Part shown: in pieces, positions 6,920 to 14,240 of the stretch
Numbering within the stretch: position 1 is the stretch's first letter
Layout of the letters: every line of letters starts with the position of its first letter
DNA from: CAYWNK01 sp047639615
GTDB lineage: Bacteria > Planctomycetota > UBA1135 > GCA-002686595
Reading direction: 5' to 3'
Length of the DNA: 20,503 nt
Assembly (NCBI GenBank): GCA_047639615.1
Contig: JBLIOL010000061.1
Location: 1 to 20,503 of the forward strand
Notes under the pieces: model-generated
Seen by the model: only the letters and a program-made list of their open reading frames with translations
What the model was told of the DNA's origin: nothing
The model's database searches: none
Position numbers and translations under genes: made by a program

Positions 6920-9900
6920 ATGTCCGCAAGCCACAACAGCGAGTCCGATTACACCCATACGAGCCAAGCCAACCGCTTGGACGCGGGCTTGGCCGCCGCC
7001 TTCCGGAGCGGGAGGCAGACCCCCTCCGCTGAGAGCGTGCTCAAGATCCTGCAGCAGCACAGCGATGTTGACCTCGGGGTCCAGCTCGAAACTCCTGAGC
7101 CTGATGACGCACCCGTCAAAGTGACCGACGAGGCGAAAGCCTTGAGGAACCCGGATGGCCGCTACCAGGTGCTGGGTGAGATCGGCCGCGGTGGTGTGGG
7201 CGTCGTCTATAAGGGACGCGATCAGGATCTCGGTCGCGACGTGGCGATGAAGGTCCTGAGAGACGAGTACGCCACGCGACCCGATGTGCTCGCGCGCTTC
7301 GTAGAGGAAGCACAGATCGGCGGACAGCTCCAACATCCGGGCATTGTCCCGGTCTACGAGCTGGGCCTGCAGAATGGCAAGAGCCCTTACTTCGCGATGA
7401 AGCTGGTCAAGGGTGAGACCCTGGGTGCCCAGCTCTCCAGGCGCAAGTCCTTTGCAGACGATCGAAACCGGCTACTCGCCATCTTCGAACAGGTCTGTCA
7501 GACAATCGCCTATGCCCACTCCCGGCTAGTCATTCATCGCGACCTCAAGCCGGACAACATCATGATCGGGGCCTTCGGACAGGTTCTGGTGGTCGACTGG
7601 GGATTTGCGAAGGTGCTTAGTCGCGGATCCGATTTGGATGCGAGTCGCGCGCCTGCCGTTGCGACACCCGAGAATCGCAGTGTGATCGAGACGGTCCGCA
7701 GCGGCTCTGGATCCGGCTCGGCTTCGTCATTGGATTCGGGAACTGCTTCGATCACTGGCTCGATGTTTGGAACGCCGGCCTACATGGCTCCTGAGCAGGC
7801 CCGCGGTGAGGTACTCGATCTCGATGAGCGCGCCGATGTCTTTGGCTTGGGCGCGATACTGTGCGAGCTACTGACCGGCAGCCCCCCTTACACCAAGGAG
7901 GATGGCAACCTCGTGAAGCAGGCTGCTGGAGGCAAGCTGGACCCTGCTCGCAAGCGCTTGGCGGAGTGCGGTGCGGATGAGGTGCTGGTCGCTCTTTGCC
8001 TGGAGTGCCTGTCTCCAGCAAAGCTCGCTCGTCCGGATTCGGCAGAGGTCTTGGCAGAGCGCATCGCTGACTATCACAGCTCGGTGGAAGAGCGCGCCAG
8101 GGTCGCGCAGATGCGCGCCGCTCAGGCACGCACAGCCCAGCGCGCAACTCTCTTTGCAGCGGTTGCCGGACTCGCGGTCCTAGCTGTCGGCGGGGGCTTC
8201 TGGTGGCGCCTCGACGACCAAGCCCAGGAACGTAATCGTTCCGCCCAGGTCCGGGTGGCTGCGGCGACCAGCGCGGCAAGTGCTGCGCTCGGACGAGCGC
8301 AGGCTGCGGGGTTGGACGAAGGCCTGTGGGCTGCCGCGCAGCTCTCGAGCGACAATCTCATGTCCCTGGCGGATAGCGATGATGTGAACGCTGAAACCCG
8401 AGAGGCAGCGGGAGAGCTGCACGCGAGCGTGCTAGCAGAGAGCAACGCAGCGGCAATCAAAACGGCGAGCGACCTGCGCGACAGTGTGATGCTCGAGCGA
8501 CTCGAGACCCTCAGGATTCCCCTGCTTGACCAACAGAGAGAGGGCGAGGATTTCCAGGGCAATCGCGGCCGCTACGGGCGGCCCAGTGATTCCGTGTGGC
8601 GAGAGAGAGAGCTTCGCCGCATCGGCGAGGATTACGCCCTAGCCTTCGCGGAGTACCTTGGCGGCCCATCACTGCTCACCCAGGAAACCGAGCAGGCCTT
8701 GCTTGCCCTGCGCAGTGGAGAGATCGAGCCTGCTCTCGGGACTGCGCTCGACCACTGGGTCCTGGCGCGCGAGTCTCTGAAGGACTTGGGGGACGCTCCC
8801 GATGCCGCTGGAACGCAGCAAGTCCGGGAGCTGGCGTCAGCGCTGGACACCTCAGATCCCTGGCGAACCCAATTGCGCGATGTCATGTCGCATGCGGATG
8901 GCCAAGCGTCAAAGCTGCTAGCCTTGGCCGAACAACTCGACCTCCCTAGCTTGACCGTATCGGGTTGTAGGGTTCTCGCCGAGGCACTGTCACGAGCAGG
9001 TGAACGGGATGCGGCGATCCGAGTCCTGCAGCGGGGACGACGCCAACATCCCGGGTCTTTTGACCTGTGCCTGAGCCTCGCCATGGCCTTCCAGCGGTCG
9101 TCAACTCCTGATCATGAAGCGGCGCTCGACCTGTATCGGGTAGCCCATGCACTGCGGCCCGACATCGACCAGCTCATTCGTCTTGAGGGTCGCGCACTCC
9201 AGACACTTGGGCGCGCCGGTGAGGCGCAAGAGCTCTACCGATCGGAGTCCCAGAGGCAGCCGGACAATTCCATTTGGCTCTTCGAAATCGGGCGCATTCT
9301 GAACTTGCAGGGCAAGCAGCGGGAGGGCATGGATACTCTCAAAGCCGCTCTCGCGCGCGATCCTCGATCGATCGAATCTCGTATTCTATTGGGCGACATC
9401 TTCAGAAACCGAGAGGAGTTCCAAGCTGCCGTCGTACACTTCCGGCTTGGGCTTGAGGTTGACCCTGCAAACATCGACCTCACCATCCGATTGGCTTGGG
9501 CATGCTCTGAACTGGGCGAGTTGGATGAGGCCATCGAGAACTACGAGACCTACCTCGCGAGCAACCCGCGCGATGCACAGAACCTGACGAACTTGGCTAG
9601 TGCACTGTGGCTCCAGGGCAAAATCAGTGAATCCGCCATCTACTTCGAGCAGGCGATCGAAGTCAATCCCGACTACGTGCCCGCTCTAACCGGGCTTGGA
9701 GCGAATCCGAACAGGCGCGGAACTGATGGATCGAAGAAGCTGCTTGGAAAGGCGATCGAGCTCAATCCTTTGCATGCGCCGGCGCACCTGCACATGGCGA
9801 GCCAATTCACCATGGATGGTAGATATGGTGAGGCTCTTACCTACTACCGCCAGGCCCTTGAGCTTTGGGCGCCCCTAAGAGACCCGTTCTCCGTTCGCTG

Positions 9901-10288
9901 GGCAGGGCAGACCAGAATCATCTTGGACGACTGCCTCTACCAACGCGGTCGCAAGCAAGCGGGCTTGGAGTCTTGGGAGCTGGCCGAGGGGGCACTTCGA
10001 GAGTGTCTCGAGGGCCGAAAGCTGGTGAAGCCCGAGCACTGGCAGACCTTCGATGCCATGTCGCTGCTCGGTGCGGTCATGCTTGGCCAGGAGCAGTTCG
10101 ACGAGGCGGAGCAGCTGCTCGTCGAGGGCTATTTGGGCCTCGACGACCGAGAAGCGAGCATTCCGGCCAAGCGCAAGGGTCGCATGATCGAGTCGATCCA
10201 GCGCCTGATCGAGTTCTACGAAGCGGTCGAGGATGAGACTGAGGTCGCCTCGTGGCAGAGCACACTCAAGCTCGCCAAATCGAAGTAG
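6920..10288 (+). CDS. Membrane-anchored Ser/Thr protein kinase with C-terminal TPR repeats
   Basis: This 1122-residue protein is a Hanks-type (PknB-like) Ser/Thr kinase. Residues 1-80 are a polar leader. The kinase domain (82-390) has the glycine loop GEIGRGGVGVVY (87-98), the ATP lysine in VAMKVL (Lys111), the catalytic loop HRDLKPDN (206-213), DWG (226-228) in the place of DFG, and APE (290-292). All core catalytic residues are present, so it should be active. The activation segment is extended by a Gly/Ser/Thr-rich insert (about 255-282) that could be autophosphorylated. One membrane helix follows at 409-428. A helical linker (435-680) leads to about eight to ten TPR units (680-1075), which typically bind partner proteins, then a charged helix. 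The linker, the TPRs and the IPAKRKGRMIESIQRLIEFY ending match a common planctomycete kinase architecture. The substrate is unknown. Confidence 0.95.
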   Translation: MSASHNSESDYTHTSQANRLDAGLAAAFRSGRQTPSAESVLKILQQHSDVDLGVQLETPEPDDAPVKVTDEAKALRNPDGRYQVLGEIGRGGVGVVYKGRDQDLGRDVAMKVLRDEYATRPDVLARFVEEAQIGGQLQHPGIVPVYELGLQNGKSPYFAMKLVKGETLGAQLSRRKSFADDRNRLLAIFEQVCQTIAYAHSRLVIHRDLKPDNIMIGAFGQVLVVDWGFAKVLSRGSDLDASRAPAVATPENRSVIETVRSGSGSGSASSLDSGTASITGSMFGTPAYMAPEQARGEVLDLDERADVFGLGAILCELLTGSPPYTKEDGNLVKQAAGGKLDPARKRLAECGADEVLVALCLECLSPAKLARPDSAEVLAERIADYHSSVEERARVAQMRAAQARTAQRATLFAAVAGLAVLAVGGGFWWRLDDQAQERNRSAQVRVAAATSAASAALGRAQAAGLDEGLWAAAQLSSDNLMSLADSDDVNAETREAAGELHASVLAESNAAAIKTASDLRDSVMLERLETLRIPLLDQQREGEDFQGNRGRYGRPSDSVWRERELRRIGEDYALAFAEYLGGPSLLTQETEQALLALRSGEIEPALGTALDHWVLARESLKDLGDAPDAAGTQQVRELASALDTSDPWRTQLRDVMSHADGQASKLLALAEQLDLPSLTVSGCRVLAEALSRAGERDAAIRVLQRGRRQHPGSFDLCLSLAMAFQRSSTPDHEAALDLYRVAHALRPDIDQLIRLEGRALQTLGRAGEAQELYRSESQRQPDNSIWLFEIGRILNLQGKQREGMDTLKAALARDPRSIESRILLGDIFRNREEFQAAVVHFRLGLEVDPANIDLTIRLAWACSELGELDEAIENYETYLASNPRDAQNLTNLASALWLQGKISESAIYFEQAIEVNPDYVPALTGLGANPNRRGTDGSKKLLGKAIELNPLHAPAHLHMASQFTMDGRYGEALTYYRQALELWAPLRDPFSVRWAGQTRIILDDCLYQRGRKQAGLESWELAEGALRECLEGRKLVKPEHWQTFDAMSLLGAVMLGQEQFDEAEQLLVEGYLGLDDREASIPAKRKGRMIESIQRLIEFYEAVEDETEVASWQSTLKLAKSK

Positions 10289-10618
10289 CAGGCTTCGGCG
10301 GGGAAGTCGGACAAGTAGTGCAGGCGAAGGGCGAGGGTCAGAGTCTCTTGGAAACCCCGCCAGACTTGACTTGGCGCCTCGGAGGTCCTCTGCCAACCTG
10401 ACAGTAGCCCCTTTGAGCCCTGGAAGCCGCTGCCACCCTGGCAGGCCCGGCTCGTCTCCGCCCCGGCTGGCGCCCGGGGTAGGTGCTCAGGGCGCTAGCT
10501 AAACTACTGTGACACAGTCACTTATGGAGCGCTAGCAGGGATGGCGACTGCAGCATCCCGGCGGCACGGAGTTTGCTCAGTGGGTCGGAGCCGCGCCTTC
10601 CGGCGCCCCCCCCTGACT
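10289..10618 (+). promoter_or_regulatory. 330-base gene-free region rich in dyads upstream of the response regulator
   Basis: No credible gene is seen here. Three small hairpins follow one another: 10390-10404 (CTGCCA-ACC-TGACAG), 10430-10444 (CTGCCA-CCC-TGGCAG) and 10461-10479 (CCCCGG, 7-base loop, CCGGGG). Next comes a nested dyad: the octamer GCGCTAGC at 10492-10499 and 10529-10536, with ACTGTGACACAGT, a perfect odd palindrome, centred between them at 10506-10518. The likely role is control of the response regulator and perhaps groESL. No clear sigma-70 promoter could be assigned. Confidence 0.5.
10390..10444. repeat. Two 15-base dyad repeats spaced 40 bases apart
   Basis: CTGCCAACCTGACAG (10390-10404) and CTGCCACCCTGGCAG (10430-10444) match at 13 of 15 positions and both have dyad symmetry around a three-base centre. 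The start-to-start distance is 40 bases, close to four helical turns, so a dimeric protein bound to each would lie on the same DNA face. I cannot name the regulator. Confidence 0.7.
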
Positions 10619-11005
10619 ATGTTCTCCGACCGCCGCATGCTGATCGCCGACGATGACAACGAGGTTCGCCTCGGTGCCGTCGAGTTGCTTGGTAGCCTCG
10701 GCCTCGAGATCATCCAGGTCGACTCGGGCTCGGCGGCCATCGAAGAGCTGCGCTCCAGCGCCTTCCACCTGGCCCTGCTGGACGTGCACATGCCCGGCCA
10801 CACGGGCGTGGAAGTCTTCCAGCAGCTGCGCGAGGAAGACCTCACGGTCCCTTGCATCTTCTGGTCGGGCGACGCGCCCGAAGAGGTGCAGCGCTACCTG
10901 ATCGCCACCGGCGCCGACGACGTGCTGCGCAAGCCCGTCAACCCCGCCGAGCTACGCGCCTCCGTGTCGCGCGTGCTGCAACTGCACTGGGGCGACTGCG
11001 CCTAG
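10619..11005 (+). CDS. Single-domain response regulator (CheY-like receiver)
   Basis: From the ATG at 10619 this is a 129-residue stand-alone receiver domain. It shows the acidic pocket (DDD, 11-13), the phosphorylated aspartate in LALLDVHMPG (Asp55), the switch serine in FWSGDAP (Ser83) and the invariant lysine in RKPVNP (Lys105). There is no DNA-binding or enzymatic output domain, so it must act by binding a partner or relaying phosphate. An upstream in-frame ATG at 10541 would add 26 residues (Arg/Ser/Pro-rich, preceded by AGCAGGG), but receivers normally begin a few residues before the first strand, so 10619 is preferred. It sits 121 bases upstream of groES on the same strand. Its kinase is not obvious: CheA and the hybrid kinase in this window are candidates only. 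Confidence 0.9.
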   Translation: MFSDRRMLIADDDNEVRLGAVELLGSLGLEIIQVDSGSAAIEELRSSAFHLALLDVHMPGHTGVEVFQQLREEDLTVPCIFWSGDAPEEVQRYLIATGADDVLRKPVNPAELRASVSRVLQLHWGDCA

Positions 11006-11017
11006 AGCACCATCCAC

Positions 11018-11046
11018 CCAAGCCTGCCCATCGGTTCAGCGCTTGG
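11018..11046 (+). terminator. Possible weak terminator between the response regulator and groES
   Basis: CCAAGCCTG pairs with CAG-C-GCTTGG (nine pairs, one bulged C, ten-base loop) and is followed by TTTC. It begins about a dozen bases after the response-regulator stop. It could partly separate that gene from groESL or act as an attenuator. Confidence 0.4.
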
Positions 11047-11088
11047 TTTCGACTGTTTGAGTTCCCACCCACAACCTCCCCACCACTC

Positions 11089-11121
11089 GTCCTCCCCCAG
11101 CGGAGGACATGCCCTAGGAAA
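11089..11121 (+). promoter_or_regulatory. groES leader: hairpin, two-codon reading frame and ribosome binding site
   Basis: GTCCTCC (11089-11095) pairs perfectly with GGAGGAC (11102-11108) across a six-base loop, burying a GGAGG. Two bases later comes ATG-CCC-TAG (11109-11117), a two-codon frame in phase with groES. AGGAAA (11116-11121), overlapping that stop codon, is the probable Shine-Dalgarno for the groES ATG at 11127. No CIRCE element (TTAGCACTC-N9-GAGTGCTAA) is present upstream, so HrcA control of the usual kind is not evident. Confidence 0.5.
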
Positions 11122-11126
11122 TTCCC

Positions 11127-11453
11127 ATGGCCACCAAGACCAAGACCAAGCCCAAGTCCAAGAAAGTCGCCATCCGTCCCCTCGGCGACCGCGTCCTCGT
11201 TCAGCGCGTTGAAGCCGAAGAGAAAAGCGCCGGAGGCATCCTGCTGCCCGAGTCCGCCAAAGAGAAGCCCAAGGAAGGTCTGATCATCGCCATGGGCGAC
11301 GGCAAGACTCTCGACAACGGCGACAAGAGCTGCTTCTCCGTCTCCATCGGCGACCGCGTTCTCTTCACCTCCTACGCCGGCACCGAGATCAAGTACCAAG
11401 GCGACGAGTACATGATCATGCGTGAAGACGACATTCTCGGCATCATTGGCTGA
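11127..11453 (+). CDS. groES: Co-chaperonin GroES
   Basis: GroES forms the heptameric lid of the GroEL chamber and is essential for ATP-driven protein folding in the cytoplasm. The 108-residue product shows the family opening IRPLGDRVLVQRVEAEEKSAGGILLPESAKEKP at residues 16-48, which includes the mobile loop that docks on GroEL. The GDRVLF strand is at 84-89 and the ending is MREDDILGIIG. It is about ten residues longer than the typical 95-97 because of a Lys/Thr-rich N-terminal extension (MATKTKTKPKSKK) before the core. The start at 11127 is supported by AGGAAA upstream. It precedes groEL by 76 bases in the normal groESL order, so the two are almost certainly one operon. Confidence 0.97.
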   Translation: MATKTKTKPKSKKVAIRPLGDRVLVQRVEAEEKSAGGILLPESAKEKPKEGLIIAMGDGKTLDNGDKSCFSVSIGDRVLFTSYAGTEIKYQGDEYMIMREDDILGIIG

Positions 11454-11472
11454 TTGAGCCTAGCGCTCAATC
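11452..11472 (+). other. Hairpin at the groES stop codon
   Basis: GATTGAGC pairs perfectly with GCTCAATC across a five-base loop, starting inside the groES TGA stop codon. There is no T-run. It may be an intra-operon processing or stabilising structure that adjusts the GroES to GroEL ratio. Confidence 0.55.
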
Positions 11473-11515
11473 GCCCGCCCCACCGTCTATCAAGACCCCA
11501 CCGGCCCACCAAGAC

Positions 11516-11521
11516 AAGAGG
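11516..11521 (+). promoter_or_regulatory. groEL ribosome binding site
   Basis: AAGAGG lies eight bases before the groEL ATG at 11530 and is one of the few clear Shine-Dalgarno sequences in the window. Confidence 0.75.
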
Positions 11522-11529
11522 TATATCCC

Positions 11530-13146
11530 ATGGCAGCCAAGCAAATCTCCTACGACGACTCAGCACGCGAACACATCCGTGCTGGTGTTCAGAAGCTCGC
11601 CCGCGCCGTCAAGGTCACACTGGGCCCGCGCGGTCGCAACGTGATCATTGAGAAGGCGTTCGGTAGCCCGACCGTCACCAAGGACGGCGTCAGCGTCGCT
11701 AAGGAAATCGAGCTCGAAAACGCCTACGAGAACATGGGCGCTCAGCTCGTGAAGCAGGTCGCTCAGCAGACCAACGACGCCGCTGGCGATGGCACCACCA
11801 CCGCCACCGTCATGGCCGAGGCAATCTTCATCGAAGGCCTAAAGAACGTCACCGCTGGCGCCAACCCGGTCGCTCTCAAGCGCGGCCTGGACCGTGCCGT
11901 GCAGGCCTGCGTCGACCACCTCAAGAAGCAGTCCACCGCCATCAAAGGCCAGCAGGAGATCGCTCAGATCGCTGCCATCGCCGCCAACAACGACGACGAG
12001 ATCGGCGGCAAGATCGCTGAGGCCATGGAGCGCGTCGGCAAAGACGGCGTGATCACCGTGGAAGACGGCCAGACCCTGGAGACCGAGATCAACGTGGTCG
12101 AGGGCATGGAGTTCGATAAGGGCTACCTGTCTCCGCACTTCGTCACCGATCCCGCAACCATGCGCTGCGAGTTCGAGAACCCCTACATCCTGGTGCACGA
12201 GAAGAAGATCACGAACATCAAGGACGTGATCCCGCTGCTCGAGCAGGTGGCCCAATCAGGTCGCCCGCTGGTGATCCTGGCCGAGGACATCGAGGGCGAG
12301 GCCCTCGCCACCCTCGTGGTCAACCGCCTGCGCGGTGCCTTCCCCTGCGTCGCCGTCAAAGCCCCCGGCTTTGGTGATCGTCGCAAGGCCATGCTGCAGG
12401 ACATCGCTGTCCTGACGAGCGCCACCCCGGTCATGGAAGACATGGGCGTGACCCTCGACGGCATGACCCTCAGTGATCTTGGTACCGCCAAGAAGGTCTC
12501 CATCAGCAAGGACACCACCCTCATCATTGAAGGTGCCGGTAAGAAGGGCGAGATCAAGGCCCGCATCCAGCAGATCCGCGCCGAGATCGAAGGCACCAAG
12601 TCCGACTACGACCGTGAGAAGCTCGAAGAGCGTCTCGCCAAGTTGTCCGGCGGCGTGGCTCAGATCCAGGCCGGTGCTGCTACCGAGTCCGAGCTTAAGG
12701 AAAAGAAGAGCCGCATCGAAGACGCCCTGCACGCAACCCGCGCAGCCGTCGAAGAGGGCATCGTGCCCGGCGGCGGCGTGGCACTCTTGTCCTGCATCAA
12801 GCCGGTCGAGAACCTCAAGCTCGAAGGTGATGAGCGCATCGGCGCTCAGATCATCGTGCGCGCGCTGCAGGCACCCCTGCGTCAGATCGCCGAGAACGCT
12901 GGCCGTGACGGTGCCGTCATCGTCCAGAACGTCCTCAGTGGCAAGGGCAAGGGCTACGGCTACAACGCAGCCACCGACAGCTACGAGGACCTCATCAAGG
13001 CCGGCGTGATCGACCCCACCAAGGTCGTCCGCTGCGGTCTGCAGAACGCGGCTTCCGTGGCCAGCCTGCTGCTGACCACCGACGCCTTGGTCTCCGAGCT
13101 TCCCGACAGCAAGGAAGAGCCGGCCGGCGCCGGTCACTCCCACTAG
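11530..13146 (+). CDS. groEL: Chaperonin GroEL (Hsp60)
   Basis: GroEL is the 14-subunit ATP-dependent folding chamber. The 538-residue product carries the equatorial ATP-site motifs VTLGPRGRNV (29-38), Asp52 in TKDGVSV and DGTTTATV (87-94), as well as the apical domain and the near-C-terminal block EEGIVPGGGVALL. Length and sequence are typical and the codons are strongly biased to C or G in third position, consistent with high expression. The C-terminus ends EEPAGAGHSH and lacks the Gly-Gly-Met repeats that line the cavity floor of E. coli GroEL; many phyla with several groEL copies vary here. It is preceded by AAGAGG, lies 76 bases after groES, and is followed by a strong hairpin at 13176, so the operon ends here. 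Confidence 0.98.
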   Translation: MAAKQISYDDSAREHIRAGVQKLARAVKVTLGPRGRNVIIEKAFGSPTVTKDGVSVAKEIELENAYENMGAQLVKQVAQQTNDAAGDGTTTATVMAEAIFIEGLKNVTAGANPVALKRGLDRAVQACVDHLKKQSTAIKGQQEIAQIAAIAANNDDEIGGKIAEAMERVGKDGVITVEDGQTLETEINVVEGMEFDKGYLSPHFVTDPATMRCEFENPYILVHEKKITNIKDVIPLLEQVAQSGRPLVILAEDIEGEALATLVVNRLRGAFPCVAVKAPGFGDRRKAMLQDIAVLTSATPVMEDMGVTLDGMTLSDLGTAKKVSISKDTTLIIEGAGKKGEIKARIQQIRAEIEGTKSDYDREKLEERLAKLSGGVAQIQAGAATESELKEKKSRIEDALHATRAAVEEGIVPGGGVALLSCIKPVENLKLEGDERIGAQIIVRALQAPLRQIAENAGRDGAVIVQNVLSGKGKGYGYNAATDSYEDLIKAGVIDPTKVVRCGLQNAASVASLLLTTDALVSELPDSKEEPAGAGHSH

Positions 13147-13175
13147 TCGGTGCCTCCGAGCGCATTAGCGACCCC

Positions 13176-13211
13176 GCCGGGCCGCCGTGTCACCAGACAC
13201 GGCGGCCCGGC
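13176..13211 (+). terminator. Terminator-like hairpin after groEL
   Basis: A perfect 16-pair GC-rich stem (13176-13191 with 13196-13211) closes on the four-base loop ACCA, 30 bases after the groEL stop. It is followed by TTCGTG rather than a T-run. It is the strongest hairpin I found in the window and the natural end of the groESL transcript. Confidence 0.85.
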
Positions 13212-13283
13212 TTCGTGTATGGATGAGTTCGCGGATAGGATGCAGGGCGTCTCGCCCCTTCCCGACGCCCACCCGCAACGCTC

Positions 13284-14240
13284 ATGACCCTCCTCGACTC
13301 CCTCTGCGATCTGACGACCATCGTGGCCGACACCGGCGACATCGAAGCGATCGCCCAGTACACGCCGCAGGACGCGACCACAAACCCGTCGCTGATCAAG
13401 AAGGCCATGCAGCAACCGGAGTACCGCGAGCTGGTGGAGGAGGCTCAACAGTACGCCGCGGGCCAAGCCGAAGAGGAGTCCGCGCGGGCCGAGCGCTTCG
13501 TGGAGAAGCTGCTGGTCAACTTCGGCCGGCGCATCCTCGAGGTGGTTCCCGGACGCGTCTCGACCGAGGTCGACGCCAGACTCTCCTACGACACCGCCGG
13601 CACCCTCGCCAAGGCGCGTCGCCTGATCAAGCTCTACCGCGCCGAGGGCATCGACACGGATCGCGTGCTGATCAAGATCGCCTCCACCTGGGAGGGCATT
13701 CGCGCAGCCGAGGAACTCGAGCGCGAAGGCGTGCACTGCAACCTAACCCTGCTCTTCTGCTCGGCCCAGGCCATCGCTTGCGCCGACGCCAAGGTGCAGC
13801 TCATCTCGCCCTTCGTCGGTCGCATCTACGACTGGTACAAGGCCGACCGCGGCGTCGACGACATCCCTGTAGAGGAGGATCCCGGCGTGATCTCCGTGGC
13901 CTCCATCTTCGACACCTACAAGGCTCACGGTGTCGAGACCGAGATCATGGGCGCCAGCTTCCGCAAGACCGAGCAAGTGCTCGCGCTCGCAGGCTGCGAT
14001 CTTCTGACCATCAGTCCTAGCATCCTGCAGGACTTGCAAGGCCGCGAGGGCACGGTGGAGCGCCAGCTCGACGCGAGCCTGCCAAAGCATACGCCCGAGG
14101 ATCTAGACCTCTCCGAGGCTGAGTTCCGTTGGCGCATGTGCCAGGACCCCATGGCCACCGAAAAACTCGCCGACGGCATCCGCCGCTTTCACGCCGACGG
14201 CGAAGACCTGATCACGATCGCCCGCTCTCAGGTTGGCTAG
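13284..14240 (+). CDS. tal: Transaldolase (TalB type)
   Basis: Transaldolase moves a three-carbon dihydroxyacetone unit between sugar phosphates (sedoheptulose-7-P plus glyceraldehyde-3-P to erythrose-4-P plus fructose-6-P) in the non-oxidative pentose phosphate pathway. At 318 residues it matches the E. coli TalB class in length. Visible motifs are the catalytic aspartate in TTIVADTGD (Asp16), DATTNPSLI (30-38), the Schiff-base lysine in VLIKIASTWEGI (Lys131), CNLTLLFC, and SPFVGRIYDWYK. The active site is complete. The ATG at 13284 has no Shine-Dalgarno. It lies after the groEL hairpin, so it probably has its own promoter in 13212-13283. Its last 29 bases overlap the end of the convergent channel gene. 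Confidence 0.97.
   Translation: MTLLDSLCDLTTIVADTGDIEAIAQYTPQDATTNPSLIKKAMQQPEYRELVEEAQQYAAGQAEEESARAERFVEKLLVNFGRRILEVVPGRVSTEVDARLSYDTAGTLAKARRLIKLYRAEGIDTDRVLIKIASTWEGIRAAEELEREGVHCNLTLLFCSAQAIACADAKVQLISPFVGRIYDWYKADRGVDDIPVEEDPGVISVASIFDTYKAHGVETEIMGASFRKTEQVLALAGCDLLTISPSILQDLQGREGTVERQLDASLPKHTPEDLDLSEAEFRWRMCQDPMATEKLADGIRRFHADGEDLITIARSQVG

Noticed and set aside
10541..10618. Longer start (ATG 10541) for the response regulator
   Set aside because: The extra 26 residues are Arg/Ser/Pro-rich and precede a complete receiver domain; the ATG at 10619 gives a normal length.
11006..11126. CIRCE element expected before groES
   Set aside because: No TTAGCACTC or GAGTGCTAA half site could be found on either strand in the leader.
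12256..13143. 295-codon minus-strand frame inside groEL
   Set aside because: It is antisense to the highly conserved groEL, Gly/Asp/Leu-rich, with no motif and no promoter or ribosome site.
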